Origin: Clostridiales bacterium
GTDB lineage: Bacteria; Bacillota; Clostridia; Christensenellales; Aristaeellaceae
Assembly: GCA_019409045.1 (NCBI GenBank)
Contig: DXVG01000043.1
Coordinates: 1-9,677, forward strand
DNA length: 9,677 nt
Direction: 5' to 3'
In this document: piece after piece, positions 1 to 7,442 of the stretch
Position numbering within the stretch: the stretch's first letter is position 1
How the letters are laid out: each line of letters opens with the position of its first letter
Notes under the pieces: generated by a model
Databases searched by the model: none
What the model was told of the DNA's origin: nothing
The model's input: the letters and a program-made list of their open reading frames with translations, nothing else
Position numbers and translations under genes: made by a program

Positions 1-1
1 C

Positions 2-139
2 CCGCGCCCCGCCTACCAGCAGGACCCCGACCGCCTCTACGGCGTGCCCTTCGCGGGCGTGGACGTCCGCTTCAGCGTGGAGGGGGACGCGCTCACCGTG
101 CGCGATGTCGTGCCCTACGAAGAGGGCGCGGGCAGGTAG
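2..139 (+). CDS. C-terminal end of an unidentified protein (partial)
   Basis: This is an open frame running in from the left edge and ending at a TAG stop at 137-139, giving 45 visible residues. It starts within PRPAYQQDPDRLYGVPF and ends in VPYEEGAGR. The segment is soluble in character, with a possible beta-strand pair (VDVRFSVEG, then ALTVRDVV). I do not recognise the family from so short a tail. The frame shows the GC-rich third positions typical of genes in this window, and the stop is followed by a non-coding stretch with hairpins, which supports it being real. It is convergent with the HAD phosphatase gene to its right. Confidence 0.6.
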   Translation, partial: PRPAYQQDPDRLYGVPFAGVDVRFSVEGDALTVRDVVPYEEGAGR

Positions 140-196
140 GCGCGAGCGGCGACAACGCCCTTGCAGACAGCCGACTCTGTCAACTCTGTCAACATA

Positions 197-239
197 CTGA
201 GCGGGCGGGGCGCATCAATGCACCACCCCGCCCGCTCAG
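197..239. repeat. 14-bp perfect GC-rich inverted repeat (hairpin without U-tract)
   Basis: Positions 197-210 (CTGAGCGGGCGGGG) are exactly complementary to 226-239, with a 15-base loop. The hairpin lies 57 bases after the stop of the left-edge gene, so it could stop its transcript or stabilise its 3' end. No run of T follows on the plus strand and no useful run of A precedes it for the minus strand, so it is not a textbook intrinsic terminator. A bona fide terminator follows about 30 bases later. Confidence 0.6.
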
Positions 240-263
240 AGCGTCGATAAAGCCCCCGAACGC

Positions 264-307
264 AAAAATCACTTCCGAAAAGAAAACAGGCGGAAGTGAT
301 TATTTTT
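264..307. terminator. Bidirectional intrinsic terminator between convergent genes
   Basis: An 11-bp stem (AATCACTTCCG at 267-277 with CGGAAGTGATT at 291-301) encloses a 13-base loop. It is flanked by a run of A on the left (264-268) and a run of T on the right (303-307). Read on the minus strand it lies 39 bases beyond the stop of the HAD phosphatase gene and ends in a U-tract. Read on the plus strand it can also terminate the left-edge gene. Placement between two convergent genes fits a shared terminator. Confidence 0.85.
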
Positions 308-345
308 GCTTCCTGCGTCAGCTTCGCCTTGCGCGCCTCGCCCTT

Positions 346-1257
346 TTACTCGGCCGCGTCCTCGTCCACCAGCCCGCCGCGCATTGCGATGTCCAGCGGG
401 GGCTGCTTGCCGCGGCGCTCGTAGGCGCGGCGCACCTGCCGGGCCTGGCGCACGGACAGATCGTGCGTGGTGCGTATGCGGCGGATCAGCTCGGTCACCA
501 CCTGCTCAAGCTCGCTGCCCTCGGAGTAGTCGGCCTCCATGGCAAAGTCCGCGCGCCCCTGGATCAGCAGGTCGTCGGCCACGTCCGTGTCGCCCGGCGC
601 GTGTACGGCGATGGAGTATCCGCCCTTCTGCTTGGTCATCTTCATACAGGGCACGTCCGTGAGCCCGTCGCCGATGTAGATCATGTTGGAAAAGGGCACG
701 CGGCGCTTGTACTCGGGCGTGTAGGCGTTCAGGTCGCGGTCGTTGGTCACGTCCAGTATGCCCTTGTTGATGCGAAACAGGTACTGCGTCTTGGAGGTGT
801 AGTTGACCGCGGTGGACGGCCAGACGGCGCGCCCCTCCTCGTCGTAGCAGAACGAGGCGGCAAACACCGCCTTGAAGCGGTTGCCGATGCGCGAGCCCTG
901 TATGATCTCCTGCAACCCGGAGGAGATGATGTAGTGCTCGACGGCCATGCCGTTTTGCTCGCCGATGTTCTGCACGCGGTCAAACCAGCTCTCCACCCCG
1001 GGGAAGAACTCCACCGTCTCCCCCAGGCGCGCCAGCGCCTCGCGCGAGAGGTCCATCGCGCCCCGGGCCATCTTCTTCATCATATACATATAGGCGAGTA
1101 TGCCGTCCATGTTGCTCTGGAGCGCGACTTCCCTGCAAAGCCCCCAGAACGCCTTTGGCTCCATGTTCAGCCCGGGGATGAAGCCGTACTCCTGCATGTC
1201 CCTTGGCGAGAGCGTCTTGTCGAAGTCATAGATCAGCGCCACGATCGGCGTGTGCAT
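346..1257 (-). CDS. HAD-superfamily phosphatase (phosphoserine-phosphatase-like)
   Basis: This is a 303-residue, probably cytosolic phosphohydrolase. Motif I is DFDKT at residues 11-15: Asp11 is the expected nucleophile and Asp13 the general acid/base. Motif II is the SSG at 112-114 (YIISSG). A lysine for motif III is probably in the 154-165 region, but I cannot fix which one. Motif IV is IGDGLTDVP at 195-203, with Asp197 and Asp201 as likely Mg2+ ligands. The stretch between motifs I and II is largely helical, as in C1-capped HAD enzymes. The C-terminus is rich in Arg/Lys (RRIRTTH, QARQVRRAYERRGK). The ATG at 1257 is preceded by AAAGGAG with a 6-base gap, which fixes the start. It lies downstream of the zinc-ribbon gene on the same strand, with a terminator between them. 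The family call is secure; the substrate is unknown. Confidence 0.9.
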   Translation of the reverse strand: MHTPIVALIYDFDKTLSPRDMQEYGFIPGLNMEPKAFWGLCREVALQSNMDGILAYMYMMKKMARGAMDLSREALARLGETVEFFPGVESWFDRVQNIGEQNGMAVEHYIISSGLQEIIQGSRIGNRFKAVFAASFCYDEEGRAVWPSTAVNYTSKTQYLFRINKGILDVTNDRDLNAYTPEYKRRVPFSNMIYIGDGLTDVPCMKMTKQKGGYSIAVHAPGDTDVADDLLIQGRADFAMEADYSEGSELEQVVTELIRRIRTTHDLSVRQARQVRRAYERRGKQPPLDIAMRGGLVDEDAAE

Positions 1258-1273
1258 GGCAAGCTCCTTTCAG

Positions 1274-1307
1274 AAAAAAGCGCGCGGGGAGGCGTTCTCC
1301 CCGCGCG
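1274..1307 (-). terminator. Strong intrinsic terminator between zinc-ribbon gene and HAD gene
   Basis: Read on the minus strand, a perfect 11-bp stem (1297-1307 with 1281-1291) with a 5-base loop is followed by six U residues (the A run at 1274-1279). It begins about 10 bases after the TGA stop of the zinc-ribbon/PG-binding gene. The U-tract ends only four bases before the ribosome site of the HAD phosphatase (AAAGGAG, plus-strand 1264-1270). No promoter is apparent between it and the HAD start, so HAD expression may depend on read-through or on a promoter inside the preceding gene. Confidence 0.88.
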
Positions 1308-1317
1308 TTGCAGTCGG

Positions 1318-2862
1318 TCAGGCTGTCTGCGTGCCGTCGGTCGCGGCCGCATCGCCGCTCGCCTCGGCGCTCGGCGTCTGGGTGGGCGCGGGCGTGGGCG
1401 TGGGCGTGGACGTGGGCGCGGGCGTGGCGGGCGCATCCGCGGTGCGCGGCGCGTCCTCGGCGTACAGCGCGTTTTGCATGGCCGCGTCGGCGATGCCCGT
1501 GGGTTCGAGGCCCACCGCCACCTGGAACAGCTTCACGGCGGTCTGCGTGTTGGAGCCGAAGTTGCCGTCGATGGTATCCTGCAGATAGCCAAGGTCGTAC
1601 AGCCGCTGCTGCAGCGCGATGACCTCGTTGTTCTTGTCGCCGCGCGAGAGCGTGGTATACGGCACCGGCGTGGGCGAGGCCGTGGGCTCCGCCGAGGGCT
1701 GGCTCACCGCGACCGTCTCGCCGCCGATGATGCTGGTCAGCTGCGCCGTGGTGGTCGCCGCGCTCAGCTCGGCGATGGAGTTGCGCACGATGGTCCAGTT
1801 TTCCGTGGAGCGCTCGCTCTTCTGCGCGTCGGTCTGCGTGGTGTCGGTCAGCGCCAGAGCGTCCACGGTGACGGCGTTGTTTATGTTGGCCTGTATCGCC
1901 GACAGCGCGGCGACGAACTGCTCGTCATCCGGGCTGTACTCCTCGGGCAGAAGCGCGCTCACCGCCTGCGCGTCGCTCTCCAGCGTGCTGGCCAGGCCGA
2001 GTATGCCCTCGCTCTGCGAGGCGGTCAGCAGCGACTGCACATAGGCGTTGTCCGCGTGCTGGTTGATCAGCTCCAGGCCCTGCGTGTACAGGTCGCTGGA
2101 AACGCCCGCGATGGGCGAGGTCTCGGTCTGTATGTTGTTGAGGTTGTTGATAAAGTACCACACGCCCACCGCCAGGAGCGCCACCAGCGCCAGCGCGCCG
2201 ATGATCTTCGCCGCCGTGCGCATCACGCTCGCGCGAAGGGGCGCGTACTGCTCGGACGCCTCGTCGGCAAACACTTCTTCGCCCTCGGGCGCGTCGTAGG
2301 GGTCTACGGGCCCGACGTCCGCGTCCGCGCCGTACACCTTGCGGCCCCGACCGCGCCGTCCGCGATCCGCGTAGGCCTCCAGGCGCTCGACGTACTCGCT
2401 CACATCCCGGCTGATGCCCGCGCGGCCGTCGGAGGTGATGGGCCGCGAGCGAAGCTGGGAGAGGTCGAAGTCGTCGATCTCGGCCTGATCCTCTTCGAAC
2501 ATCTCGCGCACCAGCGGGTCCTCCCGCGCCGGCGGCGCGCTCTCGGCCTGTTCGGGCTCGCCGTCCACTGCGCGGCGCACGTCGCCGCGGATTTCCTCCG
2601 GAACGGACGCGCCCTCGTAGATCGGGCGATAGGTCGTGCGCGCGTCCTCGTCCGCGTCGGCCTGCATCTGCTCGTCCTTGCCCGTGTAGGTGGTTCGCGT
2701 GTAGGGCACCGCGCCGGCGGCGGCGTCCGTCGCGCCGGGAAGGATGCGCGCCTGCGCGGATGTATAGGGAACGCCCTCAAACCGACTGTCGCCTACCGGC
2801 TGCCCACAGGCGCACAACTCAGCGTCCGGCTTGAGCGTCTTTCCACATTTGGAGCAAAACAT
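1318..2862 (-). CDS. Membrane-anchored zinc-ribbon / peptidoglycan-binding protein
   Basis: This is a 514-residue bitopic membrane protein. An N-terminal zinc ribbon starts at once (MFCSKCGKTLKP; cysteines at 3, 6, 17 and 19, the last pair CAC). A long acidic, probably disordered cytosolic region runs to about residue 210, with a basic RGRRGRGRK patch near 170. One membrane span lies at about 214-239 (KIIGALALVALLAVGVWYFI). The outside part has a helical stretch and then a PG_binding_1 repeat at about 405-468 (SRGDKNNEVIALQQRLYDLG, then DGNFGSNTQTAVKLFQ). A Pro/Thr-rich tail (TPTPTPAPTQTP) closes the protein. The open frame extends upstream to 2949, but the ATG at 2862 has GAGGAGGG seven bases before it and puts the cysteines at the N-terminus, so I chose that start. 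Zinc binding inside and wall binding outside are inferred from the domains. The biological role is unknown. Confidence 0.88.
   Translation of the reverse strand: MFCSKCGKTLKPDAELCACGQPVGDSRFEGVPYTSAQARILPGATDAAAGAVPYTRTTYTGKDEQMQADADEDARTTYRPIYEGASVPEEIRGDVRRAVDGEPEQAESAPPAREDPLVREMFEEDQAEIDDFDLSQLRSRPITSDGRAGISRDVSEYVERLEAYADRGRRGRGRKVYGADADVGPVDPYDAPEGEEVFADEASEQYAPLRASVMRTAAKIIGALALVALLAVGVWYFINNLNNIQTETSPIAGVSSDLYTQGLELINQHADNAYVQSLLTASQSEGILGLASTLESDAQAVSALLPEEYSPDDEQFVAALSAIQANINNAVTVDALALTDTTQTDAQKSERSTENWTIVRNSIAELSAATTTAQLTSIIGGETVAVSQPSAEPTASPTPVPYTTLSRGDKNNEVIALQQRLYDLGYLQDTIDGNFGSNTQTAVKLFQVAVGLEPTGIADAAMQNALYAEDAPRTADAPATPAPTSTPTPTPAPTQTPSAEASGDAAATDGTQTA
1383..1432. repeat. Hexamer-type low-complexity repeat coding for a Pro/Thr tail
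   Basis: Near-tandem GGGCGT/GGGCGC units on the plus strand correspond, on the coding minus strand, to the alternating Thr-Pro/Ala-Pro segment at the C-terminus of the zinc-ribbon/PG-binding protein. The repeat stays in frame, so length change by slippage would add or remove residue pairs without breaking the gene. Wall-spanning proteins often have such tails. Confidence 0.7.
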
Positions 2863-2916
2863 GCAATGCCCTCCTCGCGCCATGTTCACGCACATGACAT
2901 ACCTATTGTATCTTAC

Positions 2917-2945
2917 ATGATACGGCTCCGAAGGCCGCGCGTCAA
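2917..2945 (-). promoter_or_regulatory. Sigma-A-type promoter for the zinc-ribbon gene
   Basis: On the minus strand, TTGACG (plus 2940-2945) and TATCAT (plus 2917-2922) are spaced by exactly 17 bases. The expected start of transcription is near 2910, which gives a leader of just under 50 bases before the ATG at 2862. Short inverted repeats overlap the -10 box (GTATC/GATAC at 2908-2923) and lie in the leader (CATGT/ACATG at 2881-2896); either could be an operator, but they are only 5 bp each. Confidence 0.65.
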
Positions 2946-3054
2946 GCATATTCTTATGACATTACTCCGACAAAAGTCGCAGTTTCTTCAAAATTCAGGG
3001 ACCGCGCCCACACACTCCGCGCCCGGCGGCGGCGTGTTTACACATCTATGGCCT

Positions 3055-3075
3055 GTTTGCCACGCAAAAGGCAAA
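3055..3075. repeat. Inverted repeat upstream of ytfQ (possible operator)
   Basis: TTTGCC at 3056-3061 is complementary to GGCAAA at 3070-3075. Inside it lies a tighter inverted pair, TTTGC-cac-GCAAA (3056-3068). It sits about 130 bases upstream of the ytfQ -10 box. Its position and A/T-flanked GC core resemble a regulator site, but no regulator gene lies in this window and no known consensus is matched. Confidence 0.3.
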
Positions 3076-3104
3076 AAAGTGAACAAATTGCAGAACAGAA
3101 CAAA

Positions 3105-3144
3105 CTTTTTGCTCCGGCGGGCTGCCCGCCCGGGCGAGAAAAAG
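3105..3144. repeat. Imperfect long inverted repeat upstream of ytfQ promoter
   Basis: CTTTTT (3105-3110) pairs with AAAAAG (3139-3144), CTC (3112-3114) with GAG (3136-3138), and the core GGCGGG (3116-3121, shifted by one base) with CCCGCC (3125-3130), with a few unpaired bases. No T-run follows on the plus strand, so it is not a clear terminator for that strand. It lies about 60 bases upstream of the ytfQ -10 box and could be a protein-binding site or a cruciform-prone element. Confidence 0.45.
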
Positions 3145-3178
3145 AAAAATTTTCCCCGCAAACTCCGAAGGAAAAGCA

Positions 3179-3207
3179 TTCTCGGTTTGTGTAAAGTTTA
3201 TTATAAT
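3179..3207 (+). promoter_or_regulatory. Promoter for ytfQ: perfect -10, weak -35
   Basis: TATAAT at 3202-3207 is a perfect -10 box. The 17-base-spaced -35 position (3179-3184) reads TTCTCG, a poor match. Transcription would start near 3214, giving a leader of about 43 bases to the ATG at 3257. A strong -10 with a weak -35 often marks a promoter helped by an activator, which would fit a sugar-inducible importer, but that is inference. Confidence 0.6.
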
Positions 3208-3256
3208 ATTCATATCGGGCGCAACCTGCCCAGAAAGAATATGGAGGGTAATCGCA

Positions 3257-4249
3257 ATGAAGAAACTGATCGCTCTGGTTCTGGTTCTTATGCTGACCCT
3301 GAGCGCCTCCAGCGCGTTTGCGCTGACGGTGGCGTTCTCGCAGATCGGCCAGGAGTCCGACTGGCGCACCGCCAACACCGACAACGTCTGCAACGCCATC
3401 GAGGCTGAGGGCTGGGAGCTCGTGTACTCCGACGGCCAGCAGAAGCAGGAGAACCAGGTTCAGGCGCTGCGCAGCTTCATCACGCAGGGCGTTGACTACA
3501 TCCTCTTCACCGGCGTCGTCTCCACCGGCTGGGACGAGGTGCTCGCGGAAGTCAACGACGCGGAGATCCCGCTGCTGCTGTTGGACCGCATTCCGTCCTG
3601 CGTAGATGACATCGAGTACGCCGCCGCCTTCGGCGGAGACTTCGTCGAGGAAGGCCACCGCATGGTGCGCTGGCTGGCCAACTACCTGGAGAAGGAAGGC
3701 CGCGCCGACGAAGAGATCAACATCGTCATGCTCGAGGGCACCACGGGCGCGGACGCGCAGGTCGGCCGCTCCGAGGGCATCATGGCCGAGCTTGAGAACC
3801 ATCCGAACCTGAAGCTGCTCGAGTCCCAGACCGGCAACTTCACCCGCGCCGAGGGCCAGCAGGTCATGGAGTCCTTCCTGAACTCTCATGAGGACATCGA
3901 CGTGCTGCTCGCGCAGAATGACGACATGGCTCTGGGCGCCATCGAGGCCATCAAGGCCGCGGGCCTGAAGCCGGGCGAGGACATCATCATCATCGGCTGC
4001 GACTCCGTCAAGGCTGCCTTCGAAGCCATCGTCGCCGGCGAGATGAACTGCACCGTGGAGTGCACCCCCCTGTACGCGGACTTCGTCATCCCCACCATCA
4101 AGGCGCTTGAGGAGGGCGAGACCTTCAGCCGCGACATCATCCATCCCGAGGAGTTCTGCTACGACGCCGAGGGCGGCATCCCCTACACCGAGGACGGCGA
4201 GGCCCTGTCCATCAAGGCCGCGGACGTCATCGACGAGCGCGTGTACTAA
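3257..4249 (+). CDS. ytfQ: Sugar ABC transporter substrate-binding protein, galactofuranose type (YtfQ)
   Basis: This exported binding protein (330 residues) captures a sugar and delivers it to YtfRT-YjfF. It matches E. coli YtfQ, the galactofuranose-binding protein, along its length as I recall that sequence. Shared blocks include LTVAFSQIG at 23-31, SDGQQKQENQ at 58-67, LLDR at 108-111, GNFTRAEGQQVMESF at 193-207, QNDDMALGAIEAIK at 220-233 and GLKPGEDI at 236-243. ESDWR (33-37), Asp110-Arg111 and Asn221-Asp222 fall where the E. coli protein holds sugar. The signal peptide has KK at 2-3, a Leu/Val core, and AFA at 20-22 as a probable signal-peptidase-I site. There is no lipobox: the first cysteine is residue 45, unlike most Gram-positive binding proteins. 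GGAGGG lies 8 bases before the ATG. Ile codons are ATC or ATT only, the bias of a highly expressed gene. The exact sugar in this organism is not proven. Confidence 0.93.
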   Translation: MKKLIALVLVLMLTLSASSAFALTVAFSQIGQESDWRTANTDNVCNAIEAEGWELVYSDGQQKQENQVQALRSFITQGVDYILFTGVVSTGWDEVLAEVNDAEIPLLLLDRIPSCVDDIEYAAAFGGDFVEEGHRMVRWLANYLEKEGRADEEINIVMLEGTTGADAQVGRSEGIMAELENHPNLKLLESQTGNFTRAEGQQVMESFLNSHEDIDVLLAQNDDMALGAIEAIKAAGLKPGEDIIIIGCDSVKAAFEAIVAGEMNCTVECTPLYADFVIPTIKALEEGETFSRDIIHPEEFCYDAEGGIPYTEDGEALSIKAADVIDERVY

Positions 4250-4275
4250 TATCGCTGTCTGACCAAGACCAGCCG

Positions 4276-4303
4276 ACGGGGCTGCCACCAGGCAGCCCCG
4301 TTT
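4276..4303 (+). terminator. Hairpin after ytfQ, partial terminator or mRNA 3' stabiliser
   Basis: A perfect 11-bp stem (ACGGGGCTGCC at 4276-4286 with 4291-4301) and a 4-base ACCA loop are followed by only three T residues, then GCG. It begins 26 bases after the ytfQ stop. The short U-tract suggests leaky termination or an end protected from 3' exonucleases. Either would give more ytfQ message than ytfR-ytfT-yjfF message, the usual arrangement for a binding protein and its membrane complex. Confidence 0.7.
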
Positions 4304-4329
4304 GCGAAAGCGGCGCACGCGTCGCATGC

Positions 4330-4382
4330 CCGGCGTACCGCGCCGCGCGGAGATACCGACTCCGCGCGGCGCGGTATGCCGG
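4330..4382. repeat. 23-bp near-perfect hairpin between ytfQ and ytfR
   Basis: Positions 4330-4352 pair with 4360-4382 over 23 bp, with one G-T wobble (4335 with 4377) and a 7-base loop (4353-4359). The stem is very GC-rich and would be extremely stable in RNA. It carries no U-tract. Coming after the hairpin at 4276-4303 it gives the ytfQ-ytfR spacer two stem-loops, a layout that usually marks RNA processing and differential stability. It could also be one copy of a dispersed palindromic repeat; this window shows only one. Confidence 0.75.
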
Positions 4383-4440
4383 ATTCACCGGCAAGACCGG
4401 AGACACAGCATCACCCGAACCTGAATAAGGGGGGATACGT

Positions 4441-5945
4441 TTGTCGGATTTACTGGAAATGAAGGGGATCGAGATACAGTTCCCCGGCGTCAAGGCGCTC
4501 GACGGCGTTGACTTTTCCCTGCGCGCGGGCGAGATACACGCGCTGCTGGGCGAGAACGGCGCGGGCAAGTCCACGCTGATCAAGTGCCTGACGGGCGTCA
4601 ACCGCATGGACGCGGGCGAGATACTGCTGGAGGGCAAGCCCATCCGGCCCACCTCGCCGCAGGCCGCCATCGAGCAGGGCATCTCCACGGTGTTCCAGGA
4701 GATCAACCTCTGCCCGAACCTCACCGTCGCCGAGAACATATTCGTCGGCCGCCAGCCGATGAAGCATCACCAGATCAACTGGAAGGAGATCAACCGCCGC
4801 GCAAACGAGCTGATGGAGCGATTCAACGTGCGCATCGACGTGACGCGGCCGCTCTCCTCCTATTCCACGGCCATTCAGCAGATGGTCTCCATCGCGCGCG
4901 CGGTGGACATCGACGCCAAGGTGCTGATCCTGGACGAGCCGACCTCCTCGCTGGATGAAAACGAGGTCAAACAGCTCTTCAGCGTCATGCGCTCGCTCAA
5001 GGAGCAGGGCCTGGGCATCATATTCATCACGCACTTCCTGGACCAGGTGTTTGAGATGTCCGACCGCATCACCATCCTGCGCAACGGCCACCTGGTGGGC
5101 GTGTACGACATCGAGCAGATCACCAAGCTCGAGCTGGTCACGCAGATGATCGGTAAGGACATGAACGAGATATTCAACCTCCAGCGCGCGGACGTGCCCG
5201 AGGACGCGCCGGTGCTCCTCAAGGCCGAACACCTCGGCGCGCCGGGCAAGGTGGAGGACATCTCCCTGGAGATCCGCAAGGGCGAGATGATCGGCTTTGC
5301 CGGCCTGCTCGGCTCCGGCCGCACGGAGACCGCGGAGATGGTGTTCTGCGTGGCGCGGCCCACCCGCGGAAGCATCCAGATGAACGGCGAGCCGTTCAAG
5401 GCGCGCAATCCTCTGGACTCCATCAACCGCAAGATGGCCTTCTGCCCCGAGGACAGAAAGCGCGACGGCATCATCGGCGATCTGTCCATCCGCGAGAACA
5501 TCATACTCGCCATGCAGGCCAAGCGCGGCTTCATGCACCCCATCAGCCGCAAGGAGCAGCAGGAGATCGCCGACAAGTACATCAAGCTGCTCTCCATCGC
5601 CACGCCGGACGCCGAGAAGAAGATCGGCGAGCTCTCCGGCGGCAACCAGCAGAAGGTCATTCTGGCCCGCTGGATGGCGACCGATCCCGACCTGCTCATA
5701 CTCGACGAGCCCACGCGCGGCATTGACGTCGGCGCGAAGGCCGAGATACAGCGCCTGATGATCGAGATGTGCAAGCGCGGCGTGTCGGTGGTGTTCATCT
5801 CCAGTGAGCTCGAGGAGGTCATCCGCTGCTCCAACCGCATACTCATCATGCGCGACGGCAAGAAGGCGGGCGAGCTCAGCGGCGAGTTTGGGTCGGACAC
5901 CCAGAGCGAGATACTCAAGACGATTGCCGGAGAGGGGGCGAGCGC

Positions 5946-5949
<4 letters not shown>
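4441..5949 (+). CDS. ytfR: Sugar ABC transporter double ATPase, galactofuranose type (YtfR)
   Basis: This is the 502-residue cytosolic ATPase of the importer, with two fused nucleotide-binding domains as in MglA, RbsA and YtfR. Domain 1 has Walker A GENGAGKS at 37-44, Q-loop Q86, a degenerate signature around SSYSTAIQQ (139-147), Walker B VLILDEPTSSLD at 161-172, and H-loop His198. Domain 2 has a Walker A lacking the lysine (GLLGSGRTE, 288-296), a full signature LSGGNQQK at 398-405, and Walker B LLILDEPTRGID at 418-429. Loss of the second lysine is normal for this family, where one composite site does most of the hydrolysis. The start is TTG at 4441, six bases after AAGGGGGG (4427-4434). The gene lies 191 bases after ytfQ and its last bases overlap ytfT (ATGA). 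ATA isoleucine codons occur about 11 times, in contrast to ytfQ. Confidence 0.93.

Positions 5950-7434
<1,485 letters not shown>

Positions 7435-7442
<8 letters not shown>

Larger units (their letters stand above)
2863..3256. other. Divergent intergenic region (394 bases), regulatory
   Basis: I see no gene here. The region separates the minus-strand zinc-ribbon gene from plus-strand ytfQ. It holds a minus-strand promoter (2917-2945), a plus-strand -10 box (3202-3207), an imperfect 40-base hairpin (3105-3144), and shorter inverted repeats such as TTTGCC/GGCAAA (3056-3061 and 3070-3075). It is visibly richer in A and T from about 2950 to 3250 than the flanking genes, as expected for promoter DNA. 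Open frames crossing it are shadows of neighbouring genes. Confidence 0.75.

Noticed and set aside
178..192. Two minus-strand TTGACA hexamers as promoter -35 boxes
   Set aside because: At 17-base spacing the -10 positions read TGTCTG and GGGCGT, neither acceptable, and the only thing downstream would be antisense to the left-edge gene.
1383..1432. The GGGCGT-type repeat as a CRISPR array or tandem regulatory element
   Set aside because: The units are six bases with no spacers and lie in frame in a Pro/Thr-rich protein tail.
3186..3210. A catabolite-response (cre) site near the ytfQ promoter
   Set aside because: I looked for a cre-like palindrome with a central CG around 3080-3215 and found none; TGTAAAG before the -10 lacks the second half.
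463..3408. A very long plus-strand open frame (981 codons) opposite the phosphatase and zinc-ribbon genes
   Set aside because: It is antisense to two genes with clear domains and ribosome sites, its product is Arg/Gly/Val/Leu-biased low-quality sequence, and it runs across both terminators and the divergent promoter region. GC-rich DNA commonly gives such shadow frames.
3038..4327. A 429-codon minus-strand open frame opposite ytfQ
   Set aside because: It is a shadow of the binding-protein gene and crosses the promoter and the terminator hairpin; no domain is visible.
5302..5328. Missing lysine in the second Walker A motif of YtfR as a disabling mutation
   Set aside because: A degenerate second Walker A (GSGRTE) is standard for the double ATPases of this sugar importer class, and the second signature and Walker B are intact.
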